Shown: positions 37,791 to 49,689 of the stretch, piece after piece | How the letters are laid out: each line of letters starts with the position of its first letter | How positions within the stretch are numbered: position 1 is the stretch's first letter | Source: Paralichthys olivaceus | Lineage: Eukaryota > Chordata > Actinopteri > Pleuronectiformes > Paralichthyidae | NCBI RefSeq assembly: GCF_024713975.1 | Contig: NC_091096.1 | Location: 17,642,458-17,706,457, forward strand | Reading direction: 5' to 3' | DNA length: 64,000 nt | Notes under the pieces: model-generated | Database searches by the model: none | Told to the model about the DNA's origin: nothing | Seen by the model: only the letters and a program-made list of their open reading frames with translations | Program-made: the position numbers and the translations under genes

Positions 37791-38719
37791 CTCAGTATTT
37801 CCATGTTCAGTTCCAGTACCAGGCCCGACTTCCCCACCCTGCATGAATACACCCTAAAGCACTAAAGCCAAAAGAAGTAGTGCTACTGCTTTCCTACGTC
37901 CACAGTATCCTCACAGCAGATCATCTGTTTCTCTGTGACTACAGTGAAAGTGTGAAGCTATTGTTGAGGCCCTTCGTCTCTGCAGTTCCCAGTTTACTGC
38001 TCCTGACACATTAGTCTGCAGATGCTTGCTGAATTCTTGCACCCTCTGTGCAGAAGCAGTTCCCAGCTCTGCCATCCAAAATAAATATTAAACATGGTTG
38101 GCCGCAAGATCAGAAAGCAGGTCTCATCTCTGTCTTTTTCCCCAGAGTCCATCTTCACATGTCCCATGTGACGAGGTGTCAGCCAATAGCTCCAGAGTCA
38201 CATCTTGAACTGCTTTTATGAGGAATACATGAAATCTGCATATATAGTTTATGAGGCATATTTTGCCTTAAGTGCATCAACGGAAAAGGTTGTTGCTGTT
38301 TTTATGTTTATACATTTTTTATTCTCTTTTTTCTCTTTTTATTCGGATTAAATTAGGATTGGTTACAGTAGTAAATTCTCAGAAAAGGGGGATATTAGCA
38401 GCTATTAGAGCCAATGCATTATTTTTACCCCATCCCATCCCCCCTTAAAACTGGAAACTGTTTAGAATCTCGTGTTAGAAAATGTTTCTGCAACAAACTC
38501 ATTTCTGAGTCAAGGGAAAAAGATGCACATTGTTCTTTGTAGCGACCATTGATTTGATGAGCAGAGCTACACTGCCTCCCAGTGGTGCTAAAGAGAACTG
38601 TGTGCAGCTGTGTTCAATTTGAACAGAGCCACCAGAAGATGTCGCTAGAATCACAAACATGAAACTATCAGTCTGTGGAAATGGTTTCGCAACAAAAAGT
38701 CATAACACATTTGCCAGAG

Positions 38720-39945
38720 CAGGACGGGATGCACACCTTATCATTTACTGTAACTGGAAAATGAGAGCAGGAGAACACCACAGTTGTTTGTCAGTAACAT
38801 TGTCCTGTCACTGAATGGTTTGATGAGAATCAAATTGATGCAGATCACTTGCTATGGCCTTCACAGTCACAGTGTCCTGGTCTCAACCTATAGTTAAACT
38901 CCCATGAGAGTTATTGGGCTGATGTGTCTGACGGTGCTCTTCTCGCCACCATCGCCAAAACACCAAACGAGGGAATAATCCCACATGCTGCTGTTATTTT
39001 GGCACCAAGTGGTGGCCCAAGACTTGTCGTTTTTAGCAAGACACTTTACGTTGTTTTTTCCTCTCATTTGTTATCCATCAGTATTTATACTGTTATTGGG
39101 CTTCAGGCGTTTGCGAAATATCAGGCTAATAAATGAGAGGAAAAGTATAGGCTTGTTTAACTTTCAGAGAATGAATCTTGTCACCCGTTGGTATCCATGA
39201 AACACAGCGAAAATCTCTATCAGGATCCAACATCATGTTCTCACACCTACATGTGGCAGAATCTGTACATATGGAGCTGTTGCAAGTATGAATGAAAAGA
39301 AAAAGCAGTGTAAATGTGAATCGGTGACAAAAAGCTTCGGTGCTTTGACCTGACATTGAACAGCATAGATAAGGATGGTCAACAAGTAAGAATGAAACTA
39401 AAAACAGCTGGTCAAATTACTTTCACTTTGAAGAGCTACACAAAATGACACAAAGGTGAATAATCAAAGACAATAACAGTTAAATTATCAGTCGTAAATT
39501 GATATCAATCTTTATTGATCACCACATAACACAACAATTTGCAGTAACATTTCATGTGATGCCTTAATCAGCGATGTCCGGTGGTTTCTCCTCATTAAAA
39601 GGACTTTTATTCTCGTTGTGGGAGCTGCTGGGTTTATATGTAACTTTGTAAGATCTCGATTAACTCTGTAAAGTACCTTGAAATAATGTACGTTATGAGT
39701 TTGTGCCATGCAAATAAAATTGAATTGCATTACGATGGATTGCAGAGATTCATTATTTCCATCATGTTCTATTGTTGTTTTATTGTATTTATTTTCTGAA
39801 TTACATTCCCAAAATCTAACAAATAAAAGATCCATGCTATTATTTTGAGCTTCACGCTTCATTCTTGATCATGTAAAGAGATGCAGTTTCCACTCAAGAG
39901 CCACTTACTTGGAATAAGTGATGGAGATTGTTTTGTCAAAGTTGA
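38720..39945 (+). repeat. Tandem duplication, unit 1 (1226 bp)
   Basis: Begins CAGGACGGGATGCACACC and ends TTGTCAAAGTTGA. It matches unit 2 (40047-41262) along its full length. Reading both by eye I count about 8 substitutions and one 10-bp indel (TAACAGTTAA present here, near 39475). It carries a fish retroelement-like tail (about 39655-39725). The short frames inside (for example from 38924) lack domain features and are not called as genes. Confidence 0.9.
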
Positions 39946-40046
39946 CAGCTAGAGCACAGATATGTTGAGAAACCATGTTGACTTATTATTAAAGGTAATG
40001 CATCATTGTGTCATGTTTATAATCCCTGTGTAACCTCCCTGACGAA

Positions 40047-41262
40047 CAGGACGGGATGCACCCCTTATCATTTACTGTAACTGGAAAATGAGAGCAGGAG
40101 AACACCACAGTTGTTTGTCAGTAACATTGTCCTGTCACTGAATGGTTTGATGAGAATCAAATTGATGCAGATCACTTGCTATGGCCTTCACAGTCACAGT
40201 GTCCTGGTCTCAACCTATAGTTAAACTCCCATGAGAGTTATTGGGCTGATGTGTCTGACGGTGCTCTTCTCGCCACCATCGCCAAAACACCAAACGAGGG
40301 AATAATCCCACATGCTGCTGTTATTTTGGCACCAAGTGGTGGCCCAAGACTTGTCGTTTTTAGCAAGACACTTGACGTTGTTTTTTCCTCTCATTTGTTA
40401 TCCATCAGTATTTATATTATTATTGGGCTTTAGGGGTTTGCGAAATATCAGGCTAATAAATGAGAGGAAAAGTATAGGCTTGTTTAACTTTCAGAGAATG
40501 AATCTTGTCACCCGTTGGTATCCATGAAACACAGCGAAAATCTCTATCAGGATCCAACATCATGTTCTCACACCTACATGTGGCAGAATCTGTACATATG
40601 GAGCTGTTGCAAGTATGAATGAAAAGAAAAAGCAGTGTAAATGTGAATCGGTGACAAAAAGCTTCGGTGCTTTGACCTGACATTGAACAGCATAGATAAG
40701 GATGGTCAACAAGTAAGAATGAAACTAAAAACAGCTGGTCAAATTACTTTCACTTTGAAGAGCTACACAAAATGACACAAAGGTGAATAATCAAAGACAA
40801 ATTATCAGTCGTAAATTGATATCAATCTTTATTGATCACCACATAACACAACAATTTGCAGTAACATTTCATGTGATGCCTTAATCAGCGATGTCCGGTG
40901 GTTTCTCCTCATTAAAAGGACTTTTATTCTCGTTGTGGGAGCTGCTGGGTTTATATGTAACTTTGTAAGATCTCAATTAACTCTGTAAAGTACCTTGAAA
41001 TAATGTACGTTATGAGTTTGTGCCATGCAAATAAAATTGAATTGCATTACGATGGATTGCAGAGATTCATTATTTCCATCATGTTCTATTGTTGTTTTAT
41101 TGTATTTATTTTCTGAATTACATTCCCAAAATCTAACAAATAAAAGATCCATGCTCTTATTTTGAGCTTCACGCTTCATTCTTGATCATGTAAAGAGATG
41201 CAGTTTCCACTCAAGAGCCACTTACTTGGAATAAGTGATGGAGATTGTTTTGTCAAAGTTGA
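40047..41262 (+). repeat. Tandem duplication, unit 2 (1216 bp)
   Basis: Direct-repeat partner of 38720-39945, separated from it by 101 bp of unrelated sequence. About 99 percent identical by eye, so the duplication or double insertion is recent. No target-site duplication is obvious at either unit's borders. Confidence 0.9.
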
Positions 41263-41882
41263 ATATTTACTAAAAAAATCATATTTAATAAAAGTTTTCA
41301 AGGAATGAAACTTTATGAGCATAGTTTAAAAATGTAACAAGACAAAACATAATTTTCATGTGTACATCATCAATCAGGGGAAATGACACATTAATATTAT
41401 TACTTAACACATCTGTGCTGAGACAAATCATGTGAGAACAAAACAAACAAATAAAATGAAAGTTTACTTTTTTTCATTTTTGTTTTAATTTTATAAGCCA
41501 AGAGCCACAGACGCTTTTTGATCTTTTATCATTCACACATTTTACAATAACAACACATTAAACAAAGTACCTTTTCATAATTTAATAATATCAAGCATCA
41601 ATTTCAGATATTTAAAAACTTTACAAAAATAAAGATTGATTTGATATTTACAATAGATTATTTACATCAACCAGTGCAAGCCATACTGTTCATTATTATC
41701 ATACTCTGTATATTATATTTACAGATTATAATTTTTAAGCTTTTACATGATCAGTATCTTATATTATCTACATAATATCACAGTAGAATATTCACATATT
41801 TAGAAATAAAGAGTCAAAGGGTGATTCAAAGGACAATTTTCATGGACACATTCAGGAAGTGCCACTCATAGTTCACTCTTTA

Positions 41883-43768
41883 TCACTCAGTGTCTGGCTG
41901 GTGTCCTGATGTCCCAGAGACGAATCCTCCCTTCTCTTGAGCTCTGATCAAATGTCGACACAGCGGGCAGGTGCCGAACTGCTGGAGGACCTTAGGGGTG
42001 CAGAGCTTGCACAGACACCGGTGACCACAGGGCAGGGTGATCCTGGCCTCGCTTCCCAAGCACACCACACAGTATTCATCTGTGATCACAATAGGGAAAT
42101 CATCAATACAAGTCTGGCTGCTTCAGCTCAAACACGATCACAGACAGAAACACTGGACTCAAAGAGTGTTTGGACGGGAGCAGTCTTACCTGTTAAGATG
42201 TCCTTGTCAAGACAGGTGATGTATTCATTTCTGCAGAGGGTGAAGACGTCAGATATCAAACGGCTGTCAACATCAGGCGAGGTGGGGGGTTCGGGTGCAG
42301 GACAAGATCTGGAAGTGGAAATCAGCTTCTTCTTCTCTGAGCCTGCAGCAAAGAGCAAGAGAGACAATATATCACCATTTCTATCAAATTCATCCAAACT
42401 ATACCCTGTCAGCAAATAGATACCAAGAGAAAGGTCGTGGTACTGTGATGGTAAACTTACCCAGGAGTAAAATGGAGCATGTCTGTCCGTAGATGTCTAT
42501 CATGGCCCACAGTGGCAGCCTCAGGTCCACTCCTGTCAGCAGTTTGTGTGGCTTGCTGTTGTTGCTTGTGACATATATGCTGCCGCCACACGAAACCCAG
42601 AACTCAATTTCTGAGCCCTCCTGACAGCAGTTCTCGGGTATGGGAGCAGCCCAGTGGCCGGGGCTGTCGCTGAGGTTGGGAATGGCCATCATAGGCAGTG
42701 GCAGGGTTCTGTCTGAGGGCGACACGTTTGTGAAGCCCACACGCAGAGCCCCGTGCCACGAGATCAAATCTTTCTCCACCCTCAAACGAATCTTCTCCAG
42801 GACCTTCACTGGGCGGCTGCTGAATACCAGACCGTTTTTGAAAGTGCTCCCGGTCCTCTCTGCGCGTCGACCCCCACAGCTCAGGCGGACCATCTGTCCC
42901 ACTGCATGACTGTGGAAGGTCAAAGGGCCGAGGCAGAACACGCCGCACCTGTGTGACGTCTGTGATGCATCACCTGCAAAAAAGTTAAGAATGGGTTCAG
43001 AGTGTATTTTGGACAATAACAATTAAATACTGGACAGTGATCCTCTTAAAATGTATTACTTTCTTTTTATTGTTTAATGACAAGTTATTAAACCAAACAC
43101 AGCTTCGAAATTGCCCATATCTTTTTGATAACAATGCACACAGCAATAAAACGTGTTGTTTTATTGCTGTGTGTCACTCTGAAAGTAGCTTATGCTTTTA
43201 TTTCCTGCCTCATAAATCAGGTAGAAAAAAAGAGTGAGTCATGTATCTTCGTTCATCTCACAGGCTTGACTCACACATTTGCAGTAATACATTTTGTTAT
43301 ACCTGAAAAACTTTCCCAGAACCACACATAGGTTAACTCCTCAGTGAATGCTGCATGTTTACAGTCACTTCCTGTAGTTTATTGTTATGTCTTCCCCCTC
43401 ATTTGTCATTACCTGTTTTGCAGCAATTTTACAACTGATGGGAAAAGACCTGAGTTTAACTTATGTTTTCTCATATCATCAAATTATTAACAATGATCTC
43501 TGTCTCAAATGGCATAGAGATTTAGCTCTCATCAGATTTAAATAAGGAAATACATATTTACATATGATGCAATTATGTTTTAATATCTATTAAATGTTAC
43601 AATTTGGTTAATAAATTAAAATTAAATAAAAATATTTTTTCTGCCTAAATAACACATTTCCATTTACAGATAATCATATTTATATTTAAAGCAGTGTTGA
43701 AATTGGCATACCAAGTGAGGATTAAAGTAGAAGATCTTACCAGAGTTTCCACTGTCCTTCACCATCAT
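41883..43768 (-). CDS. neurl3: Neuralized-type E3 ubiquitin ligase with one NHR domain and RING, complete (4 exons)
   Basis: Exons on the minus strand: 43768-43741 (start codon), 42973-42461, 42342-42190, 42079-41883 (stop TGA). Phases agree; 891 bp, 296 residues (human NEURL3 is 262). Residues about 15-175 form a neuralized homology repeat (FHSHAVGQMVRLSCGG, LRVGFTNVSPSDR). Residues about 232-275 form a C3HC5-type RING with CVVC, CGHRCLCKLC and CPLCR, zinc-binding pairs intact. A serine/proline linker (181-231) joins them. A single NHR plus RING in under 300 residues fits NEURL3 rather than the two-NHR NEURL1/NEURL4 types. The family transfers ubiquitin to membrane or signalling targets; mammalian NEURL3 is induced in inflammation and virus infection. 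A second ATG directly follows the first (MMVKD); either could start translation. The next gene, nkx6.3, is divergent. Confidence 0.85.
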
Positions 43769-43951
43769 GAAGAGTCTCCCAGTACTTTTCTGAGTGTCTT
43801 GGAAGGAGATGTGTTCACGTCTCTGTCATGGATCTTTGTGCAGCAGTGGGAGTGTTGTCAGGCTTTAAGAAAGTGCACGTGTGCCTCCAAAACACAAACA
43901 GACTCACATGGAATGTGAAAGGGGAGGAACCCGAGGGAGGAACCAAACTTT

Positions 43952-43962
43952 GGAAATTTTCC
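43952..43962. promoter_or_regulatory. Palindromic kappa-B-like site upstream of neurl3
   Basis: GGAAATTTTCC, 11 bases, lies 184 bases upstream of the neurl3 start codon. It is close to the NF-kappa-B consensus GGGRNWYYCC, with A at the third position. One such site can arise by chance in AT-rich DNA; its position near the start of a gene inducible in mammals is what makes it worth noting. Confidence 0.35.
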
Positions 43963-43968
43963 TCAGCT

Positions 43969-46012
43969 TGAGAGCATGGTGGTGCTGGTGCCGTTTCTTT
44001 TCATCCCCAATGAGGAGAGTTGTCTGTGTCATATGATTTCCTGTAATAGATTTTACTATCTCACATAGATTAGTTTATTGTACTCGCTTGTTTTTACCCA
44101 TAAAGTTGGTAATATATTTTCATCTCTCCTGGGATATTGAATGCTAACACTCAGTACTAATAATTAAATATCCAGACCCCCATTTATTAATTTATTTCTA
44201 TATTTATCTATTCCTACATTTGTCTATTTATTTATATGTTTATACTTTCCCTAAATTTATTTATTTTACGTTAATTTAGTTACTTATTTGTACTTGTCAT
44301 TTTTAGTCCTTTGTATGCAATATGCTGTAATGTAAAACAATGTGAAACACTGGAAAAATACCACCAAAGTATCAGATTTCACTTCACAGAGAGGTTGTGC
44401 AGCCTTTGCAGGAACTTCAAACATGGCTGGGTGATGGCATCATGCAAACATTGGAAATTAAAAATTTCCCCAGCTAGTTAGACCAGTGAGTCAAACAGCT
44501 CTGCCCCGACAGCAAAACGCTGTGTGTTTCTCTCACTCCTCACTGACTGGGAGTCATGATCATGTGACAGGAAGAGGACATGGCAGGAAATCCTAAATTA
44601 CATCATCACTCCTGGAAAGTTACTGATAAAACACATGGCTTTTCACATGACACTCAGAGCGACTGCAGGCCACACCCAAAGCACACAGAGTCAAAATGTT
44701 GTAATGTATAATACAACTTTATGTTTTTATATGGACATATTTGATTTATGCATTAAGCATCCGATCCAAGGAATTTACTCTTTTACTGCACCCTAACTTC
44801 TTTCCCAATTGTTAAAGTAATTATTACTACTATTACTATTACTCTTATTTTCCCGTTTCATGGATGACATGAACATTGTAATCATTAATAATTTATAGTT
44901 ATTACATTATCATTAGTAGTAATAGTATTATACATTTTCTCCCTTACAGAATAGAAATATACATCACAGATGAACAATGAAATTATTCTAAAAAGGCACA
45001 AAGACTTGCCTGATGGACATGAATTAAATGTATAAACAGTCTTCTGGCCTTTGGCAGCAGCAATCCAACTGCACAGAACAGCAGGTACAATCGTAAATGA
45101 AATCATAAATGATGACCTCAACCAACTTTATAGATGGGGGGGGGGGGGACTCACTGAACACAGGCGAATCACATGAGGACAGATGCAGACTATCACAAGA
45201 GCAGGAAACAGGATTTAAAGCAAGAGATACACACAAGGAAAGAAGTTTCAAAATAAAACAGGAAATGGAGGGTAACCCTGGAGCTCAAGAATAACAAAAT
45301 AAATAAATACTGAACACAAATCTAAACACAAGGAAAACAAGTTAAATGACCACAATCTAGTGGTCCATACAACAGAAAATCAGGCCCATGATAATTTTTC
45401 AATAGTTCAGAGGGCAGAATCATAACACACTCATTTTCCTTAGATTCACTGGAGTCCTGGAATATCCTTCTCCCTCCTGTTTTTCCAGAGGGGTTGAGGT
45501 TAGAGTCCCAGACTCTGGCTATGCACAGTGTTCACCTTCAGCCCTGAGGTCCAGATGTCCACTCACTCGAGTGATCCTGCCGACAAAGCCATGTTTGTCT
45601 GTTGAATAAATAGCAAAGTCAGCGTTGGTCTTTCTGAGATTTCATACATTATCTATCATATGTATTACTGAGTCATGAACACTTTACACTTACACTGTTT
45701 ACATGTTACAGAGCATTTAATCTGAATATGGCATCAAGCAGTTGGTAACTGCTGTATATGTTGAAGTTGAATCTGAATACTCAACATAATTCATTTGCAA
45801 GTGATCTAATTCTGGTTACAGTAATCAGAAAACACTATTGACAGGGCCTTGCCTCAATCAGACTATTTAATCAGGATCTAAATCATACAGTACATACAAC
45901 ATTTTAACTGATATAAACTGGTGCATTGTGTTAGGTTTGTGTTGTGTAATTTACAATAAAACTGTCTAATGTTTTTGTGTAAAATCTCCAGTGTATAAAC
46001 ATAGCATGCCCC
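43969..46012. other. neurl3-nkx6.3 intergenic region
   Basis: AT-rich, no exon-like frame. It includes GGAAATTAAAAATTTCC (about 44453-44469), a near palindrome, and a run of G at 45137-45149. The two genes point away from each other, so both promoters should lie at its ends. Confidence 0.5.
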
Positions 46013-46044
46013 TCTCCTCCTCCTCCTCCTCCTCCTCCTCCTCT
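46013..46044 (+). repeat. (TCC)n microsatellite
   Basis: About ten TCC/CTC units, some 640 bases upstream of the nkx6.3 start codon. Confidence 0.9.
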
Positions 46045-46119
46045 TCTGTGTGCTCCAGCTGCCTCAGCTCCACCACACTTGGTCAGACATGGCAGGCCAT
46101 CAAAAAATCAACTTGTTCC

Positions 46120-46330
46120 CACTCCACCTGTTCAAATCTCAATTAATCTGCTGCCTTCCAATAAAAGGCTTGGCTTTCACCGAGGAGCCAATAGAAAGGC
46201 ATTAAAGCAGCGAGACCCAGGCCAATCCCAGGCTGCATTCTAATGTGGCCTATCTTTATCAAGGTGCCACTCCATTTCCAGATACTGCCTATTTATAAGA
46301 TTTCTGAGGAGCGAGGCGGCAGGAGGGATA
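46120..46330 (+). promoter_or_regulatory. Probable nkx6.3 promoter and proximal control region
   Basis: Contains CAATTAATCTG (homeodomain-type core), CCAATAAAAG, two CCAAT-type boxes (GAGCCAATAG and GGCCAATCCC), TTTATCAAGG and a TATA-like TATTTATAAG near 46290, about 390 bases before the start codon. The spacing fits a TATA promoter. Site names are by motif only. Confidence 0.4.
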
Positions 46331-46685
46331 TGTCTTTGGGGGAACACTAAAATCTGTGTGCAGAGGGCTCGACCAGAACTTCAGATATGGAGCTATCAAA
46401 CGTCACACTGTGGCTGAGAAGAGGGGAAGGGCGGAAGTGAAGAGTTTATCTGCTGCTTAAACGTTTTTGATGTGGTAGCAACTTTTGCTAACACCACAGA
46501 CTTTGTTAAAATTGCTATCGGTGCTCGTGATTGTTTGAACATCTGGGAACGGTGCAGGGTGTGATCCCAGATCCTGACATCACCCTTGGCTGAGAGAACT
46601 CCTCGTGTGCCCATCAGAGGTCTTCTCCTGCTTGAATCTCGCTGGATGTGTTGCTGAAATCTGGAGGCAGAGTTACAAACGTCCC

Positions 46686-48867
46686 ATGGATCCAAACATC
46701 CAGGGGTCCTTCCTGTTCAACAACAGCCTGAACCAGTTCCCCTCGGATCTAAAGACGCCGGTGTGCCAGTACTCAGTGCCCAACTCTTTCTACAAGCTAA
46801 ACCCTGGCCTGAACAGCCAGCTGCAAGCAGGAACGCCCCACGGAATCAGTGACATCCTGAGTCGCTCCATGGTGGGGATGGGCTCCACGGGCACCACCAC
46901 CCTTCTGTCTGGATACTCGACCATGGGGGGGTTCAGCCCCTCCGTCTCCAGCACGTCCATGTACTATAACCGAGACTACAACTCATCACTGGGCAACTTC
47001 TCCAAGCCGGGCGCCGAGTGCCCGATGAAGGCTCGCAGTGTGAGCTGCTGGGCAGAGAGCGGCTGTGACTGGAGAGGAGGGAGGCAGCAGTGCACCAACA
47101 GTGAGTCTCAATACTGAAGGCTGGGCTCAGCATCCAGCCCATCACTGCATTACTACACCCCTGTGCCTGTCTGTCAGCACACACCAAAGGATGTTTTCAT
47201 TAGAGAAGGAAAGAATTATGCTGAAACCAGCAAATTCATTGCTGTGAATCAATCAGAACTATAAAACATAGATGTTACACCTTAAAGCACAGGACATAAA
47301 TAGATTTGACAAATTTATAACTTTACTTTCTACTGTTCTGAAACACACATAAAATGTATGATGGGTTCAAGGGGTGTTTCAAATACGCAAGCAAATATAC
47401 TAAAGAATATGCATAATACGTACAGCATGCTGCATAGAACTGTGTTTACTGATGTAACTTTAACACATCGGATAGGTAACAAACAATAATGACAATAATT
47501 AAAACAATAATATTTCATTGATTTAGTGTAAAACTCAGCGTATGAGCAACAAATATACAGGTTGTGACTATAGAGAATACATTGCCTAAATTCAAACTGA
47601 GACGATTAATATATGTGTGTTAATCCCTCTGTTTTTCACTGGTTGTACATAACAAAAAATGTTTGATTTGAAGGCACAAACCTCTGTAATGAATTAGCTC
47701 AAACAAAAGAAAGTGTGTTACTGGATGTCTGTAACATTTTCTGCGTTGATATTGTCAGGCGGTGCTCCTCTCGGGGAGATGTCCGGCAGGAAGAAACACA
47801 CCAGGCCGACGTTCAGTGGACATCAGATATTTGCTCTGGAGAAAACCTTCGAGCAGACCAAATACCTGGCCGGGCCTGAGAGAGCGAGGCTGGCTTATTC
47901 TCTGGGAATGACCGAATCACAAGTTAAGGTAGCACATTCATAAAACGGTGATTGTTTCCTGGGAGACAATTTACAAATTATGAGGAGACTTTTTTTGGCA
48001 CATTACTCTTTCTTTTTTGTTTAATTTATCTGTGTTGGACCATCACCATTTCATTTTTTGTTGTAGTTTATTTTTTAACATGTGGAGCTGTGAGTCTTAT
48101 TCTGAAAGCTACTGTAAAATTCAACTATGCTAATTTAATTATTTAAAACTGAAGGACCAGAATTTGTGTAATTATCATGTATGATTGATTGTTTGGCTGA
48201 TTTGTAGGCTTTACAGAAACCATTATTAAGAAAAAGAAAATAGAAACAAGAGTGGCAGCAAATAAATAACCATATAATCACCCTGATGGTTTTGTTTGTT
48301 CCAAGATATAGAGGCAAAGAGAGTCAACCTATAAGTATTAAAATTATCATCATCAGTGCACCACAACATTTCATGTAATATAGAAAGAAAACAGGATCAA
48401 CACCTGTAGGCCTAAATACTCAGCTTCATCCATCCATCCATCCATCCATCCATCCATCCATTCATTCATTCAGTCATTATCCATCCATCCACCCAGTCAG
48501 TCACTCATGCATTCATCCATTCACAATCTGGGTCACGACTGATTTCCACAGCTTTCCATGTGTCATAATGTCTGCAAACATGACGCACCCTCCGCCACTA
48601 GCAGCTCAGTGAAGGCGCCCTGCTGTGTTTCAGGTGTGGTTTCAGAACCGACGCACCAAGTGGAGGAAGAAGAGCTCCACGGAGCCGAGCTCCACGCAGA
48701 GCAGCCTGCACGCCGGCCAGGGCGGCGAGGCCTCGGAGAACGAGGTGGAGGACGAGGAGTACAACAAGCCCCTGGACCCCGACTCCGACGACGACAAGAT
48801 CCGCCTGCTGCTGCGCAAACACCGCAGAGCCTTCTCTGTGCTGCGCCTCGGGCCGCACCACGTCTGA
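46686..48867 (+). CDS. nkx6.3: Homeobox transcription factor Nkx6.3, complete (3 exons)
   Basis: Exons 46686-47100 (start ATG, donor GTGAGT), 47759-47928 (acceptor TTGTCAG, donor GTAGCA) and 48634-48867 (acceptor TTTCAG, stop TGA). 819 bp, 272 residues (human NKX6-3 is 265). The N-terminus reads [19 protein letters not shown]; the NKX6 TN/eh1-like repression motif HGISDILSR is at residues 52-60, and [14 protein letters not shown] is diagnostic for NKX6-3 over NKX6-1/6-2. The homeodomain spans about 149-208, starting [21 protein letters not shown] with recognition helix WFQNRRTKW split by the last intron after QVK. The acidic tail has [23 protein letters not shown]. It binds AT-rich DNA in the nucleus and, by homology, represses alternative fates; mammalian NKX6-3 acts in stomach endocrine cells and hindbrain neurons. 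The first in-frame ATG of the open frame is at 46605, but the family start is the ATG at 46686. Confidence 0.95.
47101..47758. other. nkx6.3 intron 1
   Basis: 658 bp, AT-rich, no internal feature seen. Confidence 0.8.
47929..48633. other. nkx6.3 intron 2 with an ATCC repeat
   Basis: Splits the homeodomain after QVK, the usual NK-class position. It contains an (ATCC)n-like run at 48427-48470. Nothing else is seen. Confidence 0.8.
48427..48470 (+). repeat. (ATCC)n microsatellite
   Basis: About ten CATC-type units followed by related ATTC units to about 48480. Confidence 0.9.
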
Positions 48868-49144
48868 CACACGCACACGCGCTTCAGCAAGAGATGCATG
48901 ATCACACGAAAACACACATTAGTTTAGAACACAGTTAAATCCATGAAGCATGTTCAGAGCAGGACATCAGCGGGTTCGATACACAACGCGAAGCTTAAAG
49001 AAGATGTTTACTTTTATAAGTTACTGATCTCTGGTATGTTTGCTGTTACACTGACATGTGGGGGATTAGGTCTCTTCTTTTTGTAAAAATATGAGAAAAT
49101 AATATTGAAAAAAGTGCATGATGGAGCTGTTGCTGACCCTAATG

Positions 49145-49150
49145 AATAAA
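49145..49150 (+). terminator. nkx6.3: nkx6.3 poly(A) signal AATAAA
   Basis: First AATAAA on the plus strand after the stop codon, about 280 bases downstream, in GAATAAAGAAGAG. The implied short 3' UTR is plausible. Another AATAAA-like site (AAAATAAAAC) near 49220 is an alternative. Confidence 0.5.
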
Positions 49151-49633
49151 GAAGAGAACAACCTTATACATGTGTTGTGCATTTGAACAGCTGGACTAGT
49201 TTGTGCTTATTTGAATTTGAAAATAAAACAGAAGAGATTCATGTCATGTAGAAAAAGAGCTTTATGAAACTTTCTTGAATCATTAATTCAAAATTAGATA
49301 CAATTTGATTTTTAAATTGCAATTTAAGGGAAATATCATACAGAAAGATTATTGTAATGAGTTTAACATTTTTTGTTACAGACACTAAATGAGAATTCTG
49401 TTACGTTGCATAAGGCAGGACATATTTTTATTTACACTAAGAAGACGGGGGCAATGGAAACATTTAGAAATGGTATGTAAATTCATTTTAACGCCAAAGA
49501 TGGTTAAAATAAAGTTACGCCTTTTGATTTCATTTGTACATTGTGAAAAATGTCAATGGCCAATGCAATAAACTGTTGTGCATTATTTGTAATATTTGGT
49601 GATTTCATTCTTACTTTTGAATGCAGGTTTAAA

Positions 49634-49677
49634 CGTGGTTTACTTTAACTGCCAAGTGGCAGTTAAAGTAAACCACG
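49634..49677. repeat. Perfect inverted repeat, 21-bp arms, 2-bp centre
   Basis: Arms CGTGGTTTACTTTAACTGCC(A) and its exact reverse complement are separated only by AG. All 21 pairs match and the symmetry stops at both outer ends. It lies about 770 bases after the nkx6.3 stop codon. It could extrude as a cruciform in DNA or fold as a hairpin if transcribed. Confidence 0.95.
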
Positions 49678-49689
49678 AGTGACAAAAGC

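Noticed and set aside
38924..39136. Repeated short frame (MSDGALLATIAKTPNEG...) in both duplication units
   Set aside because: 70 and 60 codons, the second copy broken earlier by substitutions. No domain or splice sites; the frame persists only because the units are recent copies.
38720..41262. Tandem units as the two LTRs of a retrovirus-like element
   Set aside because: The spacer is only 101 bp, with no primer-binding site or coding content, and the unit ends are not TG...CA.
41937..42419. 160-codon plus-strand open frame
   Set aside because: Antisense to the neurl3 RING and linker exons, which have correct splice sites and conserved zinc ligands.
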